This document shows, piece by piece, positions 36,985-50,611 of a stretch of 64,000 nt of DNA. The stretch covers positions 34,158,573-34,222,572 of the forward strand of contig OZ029915.1 of assembly GCA_964023275.1 (NCBI GenBank), read 5' to 3'. The translations under genes and the position numbers were made by a program. A model generated the notes under the pieces. It searched no databases, was not told where the DNA came from, and worked only from the letters and a program-made list of their open reading frames with translations. Numbering within the stretch: position 1 is the stretch's first letter; each line of letters opens with the position of its first letter. This DNA is from Norana najaformis (taxonomy: Eukaryota > Annelida > Clitellata > Crassiclitellata > Hormogastridae).

Positions 36985-36987
<3 letters not shown>
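36165..36987 (-). mobile_element. Decayed CR1/jockey-like LINE fragment (RT C-terminal half)
   Basis: Minus-strand peptides in order: INPLKTEFLLLSTPQRFQK, LGVILDSTKSLTDYVNGICQ, YFRDLHRISRCV, LNSGQPQYLKSVLIP and RTILGEKAFSAAVSRFRNVL. This is the usual order of the region downstream of the YADD box in CR1/jockey-type reverse transcriptases (KTEFLL, LGVxxD, AYLSxLL, GxRAFSxAAPxLWN). The frame is broken more than once, and the 5' side abuts a (TA)n microsatellite. Confidence 0.8.

Positions 36988-37066
<79 letters not shown>
36988..37066. repeat. (TA)n microsatellite, about 39 units
   Basis: An uninterrupted AT dinucleotide run at the 5' edge of the decayed minus-strand LINE fragment. It is cruciform-prone, and its length is likely to be unreliable in assembly. 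Confidence 0.97.
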
Positions 37067-37070
<4 letters not shown>

Positions 37071-39373
37071 AGTGAGAATAATGGAAAAAGTAAACCAGTA
37101 TGTAATAACGTCTTCATAGCGGGTGGTTTATAATTGCTAAGGGTGTTTAGTGGCTGCTCGGTGGTTCAAGTACAAATGTTGTTATCTCGTTATAGTAGCA
37201 GTTTAGGCAGAGACATCAGTAGTTCAAGGAATTATAATAATCGTTTATATGGGTAATGCGCATAGTTCGCCTGACAATAATTAAATGAAGGTCGTCACTC
37301 TTGTTGGCATGTAATGCCAATAGCTCGAGTTTTGTGTAAAATGACTCGAATTACAGGCCAACTCATCTACTATAGATGGCGTCGGTCGTTTGCTTTGTGC
37401 TTTTAGCTCAACCAGAGACCGTTATCTTTCAGTTATGTACAAAATGCTTTTCAGATGACCCTGTAAAGTTCAGCTTAAGCATTTCAGAACAAGGTTATAA
37501 GCCAAAAAGCTTAAAATGTTCCGTTCGGGGTTGGATTCGTAAACTTTTGGGGTTTGTCGAAATGTAGGATATAGAAGCACATAAATCCAATACTCGTAGG
37601 TTTCGAAGGGATGTCTGGGGAAGTGGCGTCTTCCACGAGGATCCGCTACACAGCTCCGGCCACCAATGATTTTAGAGAGTATTTCTTATAAATATTTATT
37701 TAAGATATGAATTTTAAACAGTAATTTAGGGTAACTACACGGGATTTCGAACGGGGTAAAACAAACAACCCCGCCTCAATATTTGGATGAAGACTGTGGA
37801 TATCGACCTTCAAGTACAAGGAATACGAACATTTCCCATGCAGACTTCAAAAATCCATATCAGCAAGCATCAATTTTCGGCAGTAGTGCAACTAAGATTT
37901 GGTAAAATTATATGACTAACTATCAACCATATGCATTGATTTACAAATCTGGCCGCACTGAGCTACATCAAACAAAACAAACAATCGTAGAAATCTCTAT
38001 GGTACCATCTCATCAACTCGCTTGCAACTTGGCCTATTATACTGAAGCATTGTTTATTCTAGAATGAGGACGACAAAAGTTCAACACTCAACTGCAGCAA
38101 TAGACGATAGTCTGACGCTAGTCTTAAGATGGCTTATCTGATACTCAATAATCAGTACTTGTCACTTCATTGACTTCCAATTAATCCCGCTGAAAAGTTG
38201 TATGCATTAACAGTATTTATCCAAGCATATATACATGTTTCCACTCATATATACTATGTACGCTATATATTACATATATATGCTACATTCAAAGGCTATG
38301 ATTATGTTTAATTGGACTACTAAATTTATCAGAGTGTCCACACCAGTCTACTGCTGCGCACATTTCAACTTTAGTTCCGGTTTGGCGGGACCAGCCTCTG
38401 GCTTCCTCCCCAAATTCAGGTGGAAGGGCCTTCGAAGCTGGATGGGCAGAAAACGCTTAAGACCCGAGAGCAACAGAGGCCGGAAGACAGTCTTTTGAGG
38501 ACAAACAATACAAAGAAATGAGATTTTTAACTCTGACATTTATCATCTATAGCAATTAAAAATTTTAAACTGTAATTTAGTGTAATTTTTGGACCGATTG
38601 AGACTATTTTACAACTATTTATAAAAATGACCTTTTTATAGGCTTCGTATTCAGTGGGAAAACACGAAACGTTGTGCTCTGGGGCACTGTCATTAACTTT
38701 CGCCATTTAGGAGAAAAAACGTCCTGTAACGACACCATCGATGCGGTCCTATACCGCAGTAGGCCTGCCTCAAGCGCGGTCCAAAAGACCGACGTGGAAA
38801 CCGACTTTCCCATGTGTCGTACGCTAACGTGTATGGCAAGCGATTCGTCCCAAAAGACGTTTAATAAAACCCTATGACGAACCGCCTGCGTGATAATTAT
38901 ATTGGCCGTTTAACATGGCGACTGGCGAAGACCAGGGTTATTGCATTTCAAAGCAGGTGCGCTGGTCATGACGACAGAATGTCCGCGGATCACATTAGAG
39001 GCGACGGGGAAGATGAACTGCACGTCGGGTGCGATGAGTATGGCCAGAGAGACTGTCCGCAGGGACTTGGCTTTAATTTATTATCGCTGGTATTAATGTC
39101 GGACCAGTTCGATAGATGCGCTTAAAATTAGAGGTTGTTGGCCGGCCATTGCTTCTGGCCATTAACGGAAGTGACCAGTCGAGTGCATTTCCTATTGTCA
39201 TTTCAATGACCTGTGTATGTGTGTGGCATGGAAAGGGCGGAGGTCAGGGAGGCAGATGAAGGGGAGAGTCGTGACAGTGTGCCTTCATCAAGGTCTAGAC
39301 TGAAAGTGACCGCTGCGGGTGGAACGGATGAATAAATTATCGTATGAATGAAGGATGAGTAGTTGAATGAATG
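37067..39373. other. Intergenic, no gene supported
   Basis: Short frames only, none with recognisable homology or bounded by convincing splice sites. Confidence 0.5.
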
Positions 39374-39401
39374 CGAGAGAGATAGATAGATAGATAGATA
39401 G

Positions 39402-39451
<50 letters not shown>

Positions 39452-39490
39452 GTAGAGAGTGAGAGAGAGAGGGAGGGAGGGAGGGAGGGA
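39374..39490. repeat. Compound GATA / (GA)n / GGGA microsatellite
   Basis: Successive tracts of gata, a long ga run and ggga, in that order. The purine-only strand is potentially triplex-forming. Confidence 0.95.
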
Positions 39491-39594
39491 GAATAAGTAG
39501 AGGATGAAATGAATGAAACTGAAAGAATGGCTGCTTATAAGTTTATAAAAGAACTTAAAAGGGCTATTCATTTATTATAGAGTATATGCGTAGA

Positions 39595-39670
39595 CCTACT
39601 TACCTACCTACCTACCTACCTACCTATTTACCTACCTACTTACCTACCTACCTATTTACCTAGGTACCTA
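39595..39670. repeat. (CCTA)n microsatellite
   Basis: Interrupted CCTA tetranucleotide repeat with TTTA variants, ending in taggtaccta. Confidence 0.93.
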
Positions 39671-42558
39671 CAAACTTGCGTGCATACGTACATAGATAGC
39701 CTCCATGCATACATAAATACAACATGCCATACGTAATAAATATGAACATCTTGTGCATGCACTTATGAATATGATCCTTCGAGCATAGACTTTAAAAACA
39801 AACAAACGCGCACTAATGCATAACTGCCTTGACATTTGCGCATCGATTCGATTGTACTAGAGTGACATCCTTATTTGAGACCTAGACCAAAGTTCGGCCA
39901 CCTGATGCTCCAAGCCTTTCTTTGCCCATCTACCAACTCGTTCTTCTTCTTCCAGTTTAGATTATCCTCATTTTTACTCGTCCATTTCGAATTTTGTGTT
40001 TGAAGACGTGTCTTAGCGGTTAATTATATAGTGGCAAGAAATAATTGCCTGATAATTAAGCAAAGGCTAATTAATAACTTGTTATATTGCATTGCGCACA
40101 TTTACACAGGCATGCGTTAATGGAATGTCAACTTTAAATAGGTTCTCTGTCTACCTTTGCTCCGAAATTGACAGCGTCAAAGGATACCTTGCTACCGACT
40201 AAATGATAGATCGGGAGATACCTCTGCGGCGGCTTTGATGAAGAGGCGCTGCACAAATGTGTAATTACAATTATAATTACCTTGCTGGTCAGCAGCATAA
40301 AGGATGATTAGACGATTTCTGTGTCGCCGCGTTTTCTTTCAGGACTCAGTCCGTTGACGAAGGACAAATTCTTTGCAAGGGAGTTTCCTCTGCTGCCTGC
40401 TCGTCGACTCAATTCTTGACGAGCGAGATTTCCTGTTTGGCGCCATTAACACCCATCTTAAATCCCGACTAACGCCCTACAAGTAAGCTGTACTTCCGTC
40501 AAGATACCGCAATCGGCCGAAGGTCTCAAGGCGCCTTAAATCATTCTTCGTGAATGGTGTCCGTCGGTCCGTTCGTTCGTTCGTCTGAGTGTGTCGGCTA
40601 CGAGGTGTTATTCGAGCGAACTGTCTTCCACGCCTAGACGTTTAGACTATGTAATTTTCACTCATCCAGGCAGAACAGGCGTTGCTTGCAGTCAATTTAG
40701 CGCGATCCTTACTACGCTGCCGGAAGCTCTGAGCAGAAGCAACGACGAGTGGTTGGCGATGTCTACTCCTCTCGCAAATGATTTATTTAAACAGGCGCGT
40801 ACTCGATGACGACGAGTATTTAAGCGAGTTCTTGGCCCATAGGCCGAATCACTCGCTGTTCGGTCGACGGGACCGAAGGAGGGGGCCTCATCAGACGCCG
40901 GCAAGAGGTACCCGACGGCGACGAACATGACGACCATCCAGGCCAATAATTATGGAAGAACTTGGTTTGTTTTCTCATTACACGGTGAAAGCGTGGATCA
41001 TTTCGCTGCCACTCAGCTTGTCTGCCACAAACGCCAATCTGAATTGTTCGCTGATGGGTCCAAATTGATGTTTTTCCACAGTTGTGGTGATGCTCTTAAC
41101 GTCATTTGATTTAAGTCACCGAAAAATTGATCTAATCTAAAACTCACGTGTACCATCACTGTGACAAGGTCAAGTGCATAAAAGCTCATTGCATCTCAAC
41201 GAATGCATGTATAGCCTACATATATACGTATATATTAAATATATATATACATACACATAGCTATGCTATAATTGAGCGGTTCTTAAATATACATAATCAT
41301 TCGTACATAAACACAGAAATTTTAAAATCTTGAGTAAATTATTACTGTGTAAGCCTATAGTCCACTTCGAAGACCTAAAGGTAGGCCTTTCCGCAAATGT
41401 AAAGAAAAACTGGCAGTGCATGAAGAAAATATTTTTACAAGATGGCATAATTTGCTAAAGCAAGAATGCTGAAGTAATTAGCCAGTAATTAGCCCAGGCA
41501 TAATTAGCAGTGAACCTGCAAGGTGACTGGGTTGTATTGCTGAAATGTTGTCCATGGGTCCTCACTAGATCCAAACGATTGCTCTGTTCCAATGTGCAGG
41601 ATGCCCAAATGAAACACCAAAGTATGCAAGTACCACCGGTGACCCAGTTAAAGTAGGTGGGGGTCCGGACTGATGGTCGCCGGGCTGGCTAGTTCGCTGA
41701 GCTGCCTTTATATTATTACTTTCTATAATTACTCTGTCTATATGTGAATGTCTATCTGTGTTTGCTTATGCCGCAACAGGATGAATTCGCTATTAGGTCT
41801 AGTCACGTGATTTAGGCATATCGCAGACCAGCCTAGAATCTCGAGCCTGTCGTATTTTTAGCTATCATGGCTGTATTGAGTGCAAGATGAGCCACTTGGT
41901 AATTGAGACTACTGCTCCCTGGTGGTTGACAGAACCTCGTATCCTGCTCTCTTTCGTATCTACGACCAGGGACTGACTCTGTAGTAAATATACGCAGCCA
42001 CACACGGATTATATTAGCTTTGTCTATGCAGTAGTAATATCATGGTTCTCTATTGCATGCACGGGTGTTAGGGCAATCCTCAAGGGTTTATCGCTTGCTA
42101 TTGCCATTAAAAGCAATCCTACAAACAGTTATGCCATACTCGTAGCCCCATGAGATACCGCTTGCCATCAGCGATATAGTGCGTGAATGGCAGAATGATC
42201 TCTAGGAGAGTTTAAGAATGGCAGGGCGACAACATCAGAGTCTTCGACAAGTGTTGCTGTATTGCCTACACAGCAGGCGCTTCGTCCTGTATGTAAAAAA
42301 TCCAGTTGTTTGCTAATCACTCACATGGCATAGAGAGTTAACCCAAAAGATGTATAGGTCTATGCAAATGACTGACACGAGTATAAGATCTGTATTTGAT
42401 GAATGATAAGTAAGAGAACTTGGAGGAGGATCCTGTTAATGAAACGAATAAGACTTTATGCCTATGGACCAATTGTTACGGATAAATCTCCTATATCTAT
42501 TATCAGTTACATGTCTTGATACATAAGATACGGCCCAAAATTATATAGCGCGTCATGG
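39671..42558. other. Intergenic; one LINE/SINE tail and one weak secreted-protein candidate
   Basis: A tail motif (gatcgggagatacctc, then gaggcgctgcacaaatgtgt) lies at 40209-40280. On the minus strand, a short frame starting at 40946 begins with a signal-peptide-like run (see findings). Nothing else is supported. Confidence 0.45.
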
Positions 42559-42648
42559 CCGATGGTGATAGCTTTGCTGATCAAACTCTGTAACATGCGT
42601 GTCCCGATGGTGACAGCTTTGCTGATCAAACTCTGTAACATGCGTGTC
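42559..42648. repeat. Two-copy 45-bp tandem duplication
   Basis: Units 42559-42603 and 42604-42648 differ at one position (tgatagct versus tgacagct). The unit starts ccgatggtga and ends acatgcgtgtc. It is not part of a longer satellite here. Confidence 0.93.
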
Positions 42649-44719
42649 TTCAAGCATCATCGTGTAACCTCCTAAATTTTACTCTTGACAACTTTCCACA
42701 GCATTCTTTATTGTCCACTTCATTTTAAATTTCACGACCATTGCCTTTTATCTTCGATTTCTCAGTATGACAACAGCCTAGACTTGACTCTTGTATTAGT
42801 TGGAAGTTTTCGGAGCTAAGTTCAAGTTCTGTAAAACTACGAACACTAAATCTACTAAGTCCCATACTTGACTCGAGTATCAACATATGCTGCGCATCAA
42901 GAAGTCGCGGATGATCTTGATACATCAGTGCATGCCAATTTATTATACTTAATCTGCTCATTCAAGCGTGACAAGTAACAACCGGCGATTACAAAAGCCT
43001 TTACATTCATTACACGGGTCACTGAATCGTGCTTAAATTAATTCGGTGCGTTCGGTGGTAGAATCCGAATTAAGCGACACAGTTACCAGCAGCCGCTATA
43101 TTTTATTTCCATCAACACAACTTCACCGCGAGGGTATTGTGTACGGAGGGGTTAAGGACCAGTGCCGTGACCGAGAATAAAAAGTGAATATTTGCCTGGA
43201 CCACATTAATATGCGTTCGGCGTCCTACATCCGAGCCGCCACGCGACCTCCACTGACCGAGATTCGCCAGGGAAATGTAACGACATCTGTCACCACTTGC
43301 GTGCAATTTCAATCAGATCGCCCGCCTTGATCGACCAAGTCCTTGTAACGCCTACAAATTTAGCGTCTGTCTGGCTGGACGGCAGCAGCGGGTTGGTCCT
43401 AGTCAAATGTGGCATAGCAGTTTCGCATATAGTTTGGCGTTGGCTTGTTTGCGATGTAGGACTAATTCGCTAATCTGAAGTAAGAGCGAGATGTGGGAAG
43501 TAACGACTGTTTCGTCTTATCAGGAATTGTTTAGTGATGAGGGTGATTCCAGAATTTGAAATGACAAGGGGGTTATAATTATGGCAGTAGGGCCTGGCAA
43601 GTGCAACGCTGCTGATAAGAATAGGAGGCGCCACTTTACGCTCCTCCCCAGATAAGCCATTGTCAGTTGCAACCTCTACGAACCAGTTTGATGAAAATGA
43701 CTTCAGTAAGTAAGTAAGTATATTCTTTATTAACCATTAATTAATCGCTCATCGGTTTACAAGTATTTAAGAACGCCTATCTATCATGAAATGCCAGATG
43801 AGCAACACAGATGCTCTGTGTAAATTAGTACAAAATGCGAAACACTTCGTCACTCTGATCTCTTGACTAAGCTGATCCACGTCGGACAGACGTGCCTTTT
43901 GGATCTGTTAGGTAGCCATGTTTAAAGCCTTTTTACGATTATTAAAGGTGCTGTGTAAATAGCCAGATGCATAAACCTACAAAATCGAATTAATAAAATC
44001 GCAGCAACATACCCTATATTACTTAATTCTCTTGCTCAACAACCAACAAAGACATGCGTATTTGTGGACAGCTTCGGGCAACTTCTTACTTGCTGAACAT
44101 ATATTCAACACCACACCATAAACAAGCAACGCAATCTGTCTTCTATACACGACACGAAGTTGCGATAAGGAGGGCATTCACATTAACACGAGAGTCGCTT
44201 TGCATATGCGCTACGAAAAACTGACCTCCTGATCTTAAAGCTGTGATTCTAAATTAATCAAATATAAAATTAAAGAGACTTCCAGTAGAATCCAGCGAGC
44301 TATCTTGATTTAAAACGACCAATCGGTTTCATGCGAGCTGGGTCAAAGTTTCAAATCCAGCAGATGTCATAGATGATGAGGCTTTGTGAATTCACTGTGA
44401 ATATTCACTGTGATATAGGGCAGATCCTGCTATGCTATCTCCTGCGACCAATTATTAGTAAACAAATATGTGGAGGAAAGAGGTCGAGTAAAACAAGAAC
44501 AGAAGAGAATCATGAGCAACAAATCACAACTTTGGACTGCCTGTCACAACGATGTATACGATTTCATTCACTTTTATACCTTGCTCGACTGAAGCTTAGA
44601 GCCTACAATTTATACTTACTATAATCTAGACAGTATGGAGGATGTCCATTAGAACAGTGTTATTTAGAACAAGACCTGTATGCCTGGAGAAGAAAAGAGG
44701 AAAGGTTGGAGATATATAG
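42649..44719. other. Intergenic, no gene supported
   Basis: No coding region seen. A short GTAA repeat lies at about 43706-43720. Confidence 0.5.
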
Positions 44720-44900
44720 AAAGGAAGGAAGGAAGAAAGGAAGGAAGGAAGGAAGGAAGAAAGGAAGGAAGTGTTGATGGATGGATAGAAGGAAGGAAAG
44801 AAAGAAAGAAAGAAAGAAAGACGGAAAGAAGGAAGGAAGGAAGGAAAGAAGGAAGGAAAGAATGAAAGAAGGAAGGAAGGAAGGAAAGAAGGAAGGAAGA
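44720..44900. repeat. (GGAA)n/(GAAA)n purine microsatellite, ~180 bp
   Basis: Interrupted ggaa and gaaa tetranucleotides interspersed with a short non-repeat segment (gtgttgatggatgg, about 44771-44784). GGAA arrays can bind ETS-type factors in other animals; no function is implied here. Confidence 0.95.
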
Positions 44901-44929
44901 ATCGACGTATGGCCAAACAACGGTAGGAC

Positions 44930-45099
44930 GTAGTAAGTTGAACCTAGGAAAAAGTAAATGTTGCTGCGGTAGTCAAATCCATATCAGTCCATATCAGAAC
45001 GTATCCATATCATGTCCAAATCGATATTAATCCATATTTGTAGTAAGTAGCACGTAAGACAAAGTAGTCAATGTTGCTATGGTAGCCAAATCCATATCA
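44930..45099. repeat. ~57-60-bp direct repeat (gtagtaagt ... caaatccatatca)
   Basis: Copies at about 44930-44986 and 45040-45099 share gtagtaagt, aatgttgct and gtag(t/c)caaatccatatca. The segment between them contains extra ccatatc/ccatatt motifs. Confidence 0.7.
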
Positions 45100-48000
45100 A
45101 GGTGGTTGATAAATACCCGTGGAAGTGCTATAAGTTGATTGATTCCAGGCAGAAGAGGTCACAATACGATCGAAAATATTGCAAAATTGGCAGGTGCGGG
45201 GCCATACGGTCGCTATAAAAATGTGTATGTTTACACTTACGTGGCAGAAGTACAAACAATAGCAGAAGCTGTTCATCTTCACAGATTTTAGGGCCATACA
45301 TATGAGATAATAAGGACAATTCAATTGTAACTTATTAATGTAGGTTCAGCTCATATGGTATTCTGGTATGGCACCATATAAATTTACTAATACGATCACT
45401 AGTAGGCCCTACAGTAAGTTTACAATACTACTGTACATATGGTCTGTAACGCTTTGTCCTATATGCATTAATTCGATCTCATCAGGATTGCTTATTCTTA
45501 CTGTGCACTTAGGCCTATAAATATCCGTACTGTTTACTTTAAAACCATCCAATCACTCTTATGCTAAAGTTCAACAAAGTAGTGACCTTTAGTTTCTAAA
45601 AGAAGCGGTGTAGAATCGGCGCTAATAAATTGAAGACAATTGAACGACAGTGGAAATGACCAGCTGCAACTCTTCAGAGCTTCCTGTAAAGAGTTGCGGT
45701 CTTCAGAAAAGTTCAAATAAAAATGTGCTGAAATCCAGGTGCACAAATATAACTATATGTAGAGAAACACAAATATTAGCTCGAAACACAAATATTAGCA
45801 TACAGATATAAATGCCGCATTCGTCAATTGTATCATACCGTAGTAGTGACAGTCTGCAGCTATAGCGGAATAGCTCAGCAAGAAAACACGCCATTAAAGC
45901 ATAGGGGTATGAAAGTTGAGCGATACAAAAAGGTAACTATAGTAAGTGCCAAAGTAATCCGAAAAATTATCTCCATGCAACAAATTCAGTCTTCTTTGAA
46001 CTTACGTTTGGAGTTACTCCGTATTAGTGATTTCCGGTAAACGCCAAGAATTTCAAGTCTTTGACAATGGAGTAGAATATTTTTCGCAGCTTAAAGTAGC
46101 TATGACACAGTCGTCAAACTCCTATGATACGACTGCATAAATTCTCCGTGAAGAAGAGTGTCTTACCACTCAAGTCTTACTGCGTCGCAAATGTTCAATA
46201 GCTGACGAAGTTCGACTTTACTTGCCTATAAACGCTCAGGTTTTGTCTTTTTGTGTGCGCATAGAAGGACGCGACTGTAGCGAACCTAAATACAGCTAAT
46301 GGCCCAGCAAACAGTGGTTTACGATCAGCAGAAGACCCGATGGCATTACTCATGTTAATAGTCCACCATGCATGGCCCTAACCTGAAATGCAGTTCTTTC
46401 TGTGCTGGTCAACAATTTCCTCTGCCATTTAGACAGAAGCGTCTGCATGCGCTTAGCATGTGTACTTGTGTGTGCGTGTGGGTGATCCGAGAGTACAGTG
46501 CTACCTATCTAGACAAAATGCCTCGATTCCATGGACCGTGACACCTCGACGGCCGACAAAAGCCAATTATACTCAGCCTACAGATACTGCGATGGGCCGT
46601 CAACGCTAAGCCTTGTCCGATGTCCGTTTAACTCACAGCTCTGCACATTCGATGAGGTGCATCTACGCATACAAACACAAGCCTGGACACACAAACACAC
46701 AAACAAACATAAACACCTATTCAGACCTACGTACGCACATTCCTAAAAGACACACCGTGTCTCTGTGTATGTGTTCATTACCTGATCTAAGTTTGCAGTT
46801 TTATTTACACCGCTTAACAGTTTAAAATATTGGTCTGTTAATACTGGATCGAATTGTTTGATAAAAAGTTCTAGTAACTCAGGGGCCACATCTGCACAGG
46901 TATGAAAAAGAAACTGAACGCGTAAAATAAGGTAATAGCTGGTTTATTTATCGACATTAACCCTAAAAGGCGTGAGCTGAATGATCTTTAGGCTGAAGTG
47001 CAAACAACAAAGTTATTTAGTACGCAGGAACAAGAATGTTTTTCACAAGTCATATCCAAATGAAGTTGGTTAACAGACTCTTTACACCCAGGACCACGTA
47101 TTTGTATCCTTTCTAAAGAAAGGCGGAAAGCTGTCCGAGTTAGATACATTACCTCCGATATAGCATACAAAGTGCAAGTGCAAAAAGAAAGATGTCCAAA
47201 AGTTCATGGCATTCTTTGTGATACCGGAATATGCGAAGCACTTCTACGAGGATGTAATGGCAGCATCTGGCAACAAAGGCCTGACATTGAACCATATATT
47301 TATCATGATCAAGAAATGTTTCTGTAGACTTACTGATTTATTAAACGTTACTTGAAGCGACAAGTAAATATAAAAAATTAAACATCTATTTTTATTTTAT
47401 GAAAAGTTGAATTTATTAAAAAATCTACTGCATGTAGTTTTACAAATGACAGGTCCTGAATCTATCCTTTAATGTTATAAAATAGATACCAAATGAAAAT
47501 TACAACTTACAATGAATCGGCTGCATAATTAAATGTAAATTAAATATGATTTACTTACAAACCACTAGTCTAAACATACATTTCTTAAGACCTTCACGAT
47601 CCCATTACCGCGTTTTTTTTGCCAACATCGTAAAAAGAAATGTTCGTAAAGGACATACCTACATTAAAGGTAAAGGTAACAGTAACACAACTGTTACACA
47701 CCTGCAACTCCTCAGGATCGTGGTCCATGCATGGGTCGAAGATGAATAGTCTGCAGAGGAGGAGGAGGACCACGGCAATCTAACTGCAGAACATTTAATT
47801 AACCGTCCCACTTGATTGATACTCCTTTATTTACTACGACAAAGATGGAGGACTGATTGGGCGCCAGATGGCGTGATATTCCACGGACCGTCCAAGTACG
47901 AACCAACTCGATGTTGCTTAACTCTACTGCGTCTTCTGGCAAAAACCCACTTACACTCGAAGCGTAAGTGTCCTAATACAAATATTAGAGGGCAAACCAT

Positions 48001-50408
48001 AGGCCCTATTTCCAGTTTTGCTGGTGATATTGTTCTAGTGAACGTTGGAAGTGGAAATAAGAGCCGGAGCCAGTAGACTTTGTTGAACTTCTGGTTTCAC
48101 TTATAGCGACCATCGATTGATAGATAACACGTTTATGGTGATACTGTTGCTATAACAATTCTCGATCGAGATCAGATCTCAGAAAAATATACATACGACT
48201 GGCATTAAAAGGTTCCATATGAGAAAATGAGACAACGAATATGAATGAATGCCCTTATACATCGAAGTCAGCAAATCAGTAACAGCCGATACCAATAAAG
48301 ATATATACTTCGAGAGCGATATGAAATTGATGCAAGCTAGTAACATTATCAGCAGGCCTACTTCTTAAATCTGTGGTCCACAGTAATATTTGAAACCCAC
48401 TATGGCATTAATGGTTATAGTGAGGGACATAAAATCAGAGTTAATAAAATACTTATACTTAAGTAAGTCAATGACTTTTGAAAATTAAATCAAATAAATA
48501 CAACCAACTCTCTAAGTTAGATGTTAGGTTAAAACCATTTGCTTTAATTCTAAAATTTGTGGGTTCAAATATCAAACTGAATGATAACCCTAGTAGTGAT
48601 AATGCAATTATAGGTGTAATTTCAGAAATTCAAGACAATAAAACGCAATACATGAGACATACTAAAACAATAGGATTGATAGCAAAATGTTTGCAGGCCT
48701 ATATATAAATAAATAAGAGGAGATTCTAGAGAACAAGACACTGAACAACAATCGGGATCCACTAAAGGCCATCGATTAAGTTTTTGGTTATAAAAGCTAC
48801 CGAACAAAGTAAAAGTCAATGTTGGTCGTCGGTGGATTCAACAGGCGTAGCGGATCTCTCCTATAGGCCCTGTTGTTATCAAAGGCCAAAAATCAGCAAT
48901 AAAGAAACACATGAGAACGTGAGAAAAGGCCCGATGGTCGAGAGGATTCATCGCGTCCCCAATGTGCCACCGTAGCTAGAGGGTCATTTTGGCGAACGGT
49001 GTCCTGCAGCCGGTAGACACTTCACAATTCGCAGACGACCTGCTGGCATTGTCAGTTGTTGTAACGGGGTGGAGGAGCGATGCAGGTGTCCCGACTGGAC
49101 GGCGCTGGCCAAGGCGATGATGAGCACTGTCTGGCGACCGACGACTACGACAGACAACGACTCAGCGAGACAGACACTTTCGAAGCCGACTGCATACATG
49201 CATTAGATACATAATGGGCATATGATGTGCATATAAATATATATATTAATTGGACAGTGCTGGAAAGCTTAATCGCAAATGCACTATCTCTGTTTCTGCC
49301 CGTCTCTGTCTGCTTCTGTAACCTTAGGTATATCTCAATCCATCTAGCAATGCATTTCTCGCCACTCAAGTCTTAATGAGTCGATCTTAATACTTCTGTG
49401 CTCTCGTCTTGTGTATGGCTGCGTAGCTTTCCCTATGTTTGTCTGTTTGACTGAGGAGCTTGTTGCAGGCGCCACTCGAAACTTGACTAGGACTTGAAAT
49501 TTCGACCGTCATTGTGGTCGATAAAGAGATGTTCGGAGTCAAAATTAAGATAAGCGCTTATGCTTGTAATTCAAAACACCAGACTACAATGAAAGTCTTA
49601 ATTGTCTACTTAGTATCGAGTGAGTTACTTGACACATTAAGGGCATCAAAGTCTCGAGTTGTCCGTCAGATTAAATGTAAACCTGAACTGCACTGCAGAG
49701 TTGCTCCTAAATGAAACACATCACTGTCTCTGTATTGCTTGGCTTTGCTCCAAGATGCGTCAAACGAATTGACTTTATATTGTCTCTATATATCCCTTTA
49801 AAATGCTTCCAAATCTCTTGTTCTATAATATTCAGTTTAGTTTGATCTGAAATTACTTACCTTACAATTTCCAGATTTGCTTCCGAAATTAATAAGAATA
49901 TTTTCTTCATATTTGCATTTGAACTCAAACAAAAGTCACTTGCAATAAATTGCTTGATAATATGGAATGTCAATTGTCTATGCGATAATTACCAGTGATG
50001 GTTAAACCAACGCCATTATGCAGATCAGTTGAAAACGGTGAAGATGATGCGGTGGATCAGTGCAGAATGACTCGGTGCGACAGTCATGAAGAGACGACCA
50101 GTCTAACGACGGCCAAGCAATTAAGTAACACTCTGAGCAAATGCCTGAGGTGACGAATCGTAATGGCATGGCAGCATCATCAGTAATGAATGCACGGATA
50201 ATAATTCGTCACGAACATTTGAAATGCTAGTTATTTCTATCTCGTGAAATTTAAGATAAGCAAACTGATATGGCAGAGAACAGTATATAGGCTACAGTAT
50301 ATATGTACTGACTTTCTACGGATGACTGAAGCGTGTATAGCCAGTGTTGTAACGAGACGAAAGGATATATATATATATATTCTTTCCTGGCATTAGAACA
50401 CGAATTTA
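45100..50408. other. Intergenic, no gene supported
   Basis: AT-rich sequence. It holds a LINE/SINE tail-like motif (ggcaccatataaattt) at 45370-45390 and a 19-20-bp tandem (gaaacacaaatattagc twice) at 45763-45800. No coding exon stands out. Confidence 0.45.
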
Positions 50409-50611
50409 AACACAGAACACGCCGCTTAGCGATCCACTTACCCGCATCCCTCACACATACAGTACCACCGATGACTCCCAACTTTGCTTTCTTGGACTTT
50501 CTCCCTTGGTTTGCAGCATAGCACGTATACCCTATGAATCCCATCCCGCATGTTGCAACGCTTGTGTCAGAATTCATTGGTGAGTTGCAAGCCATGTTGT
50601 AGGAGAAGTTC

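Noticed and set aside
38235..39125. Three plus-strand frames of 64-87 codons
   Set aside because: No homology, no consistent splice sites, and composition like the surrounding intergenic DNA.
39203..39571. Ser/Leu-repeat minus-strand frame of 122 codons
   Set aside because: It is produced by the GA/GGGA microsatellite and has no splice or start context.
44626..44920. Phe/Ser/Pro-rich or Lys/Glu/Gly-rich frames
   Set aside because: They are translations of the GGAA/GAAA microsatellite.
48478..48708. 76-codon AT-rich frame (KIKSNKYNQLSKLDVRLKPF)
   Set aside because: Possibly chance or an organelle-like scrap. No recognisable homologue and no exon boundaries.
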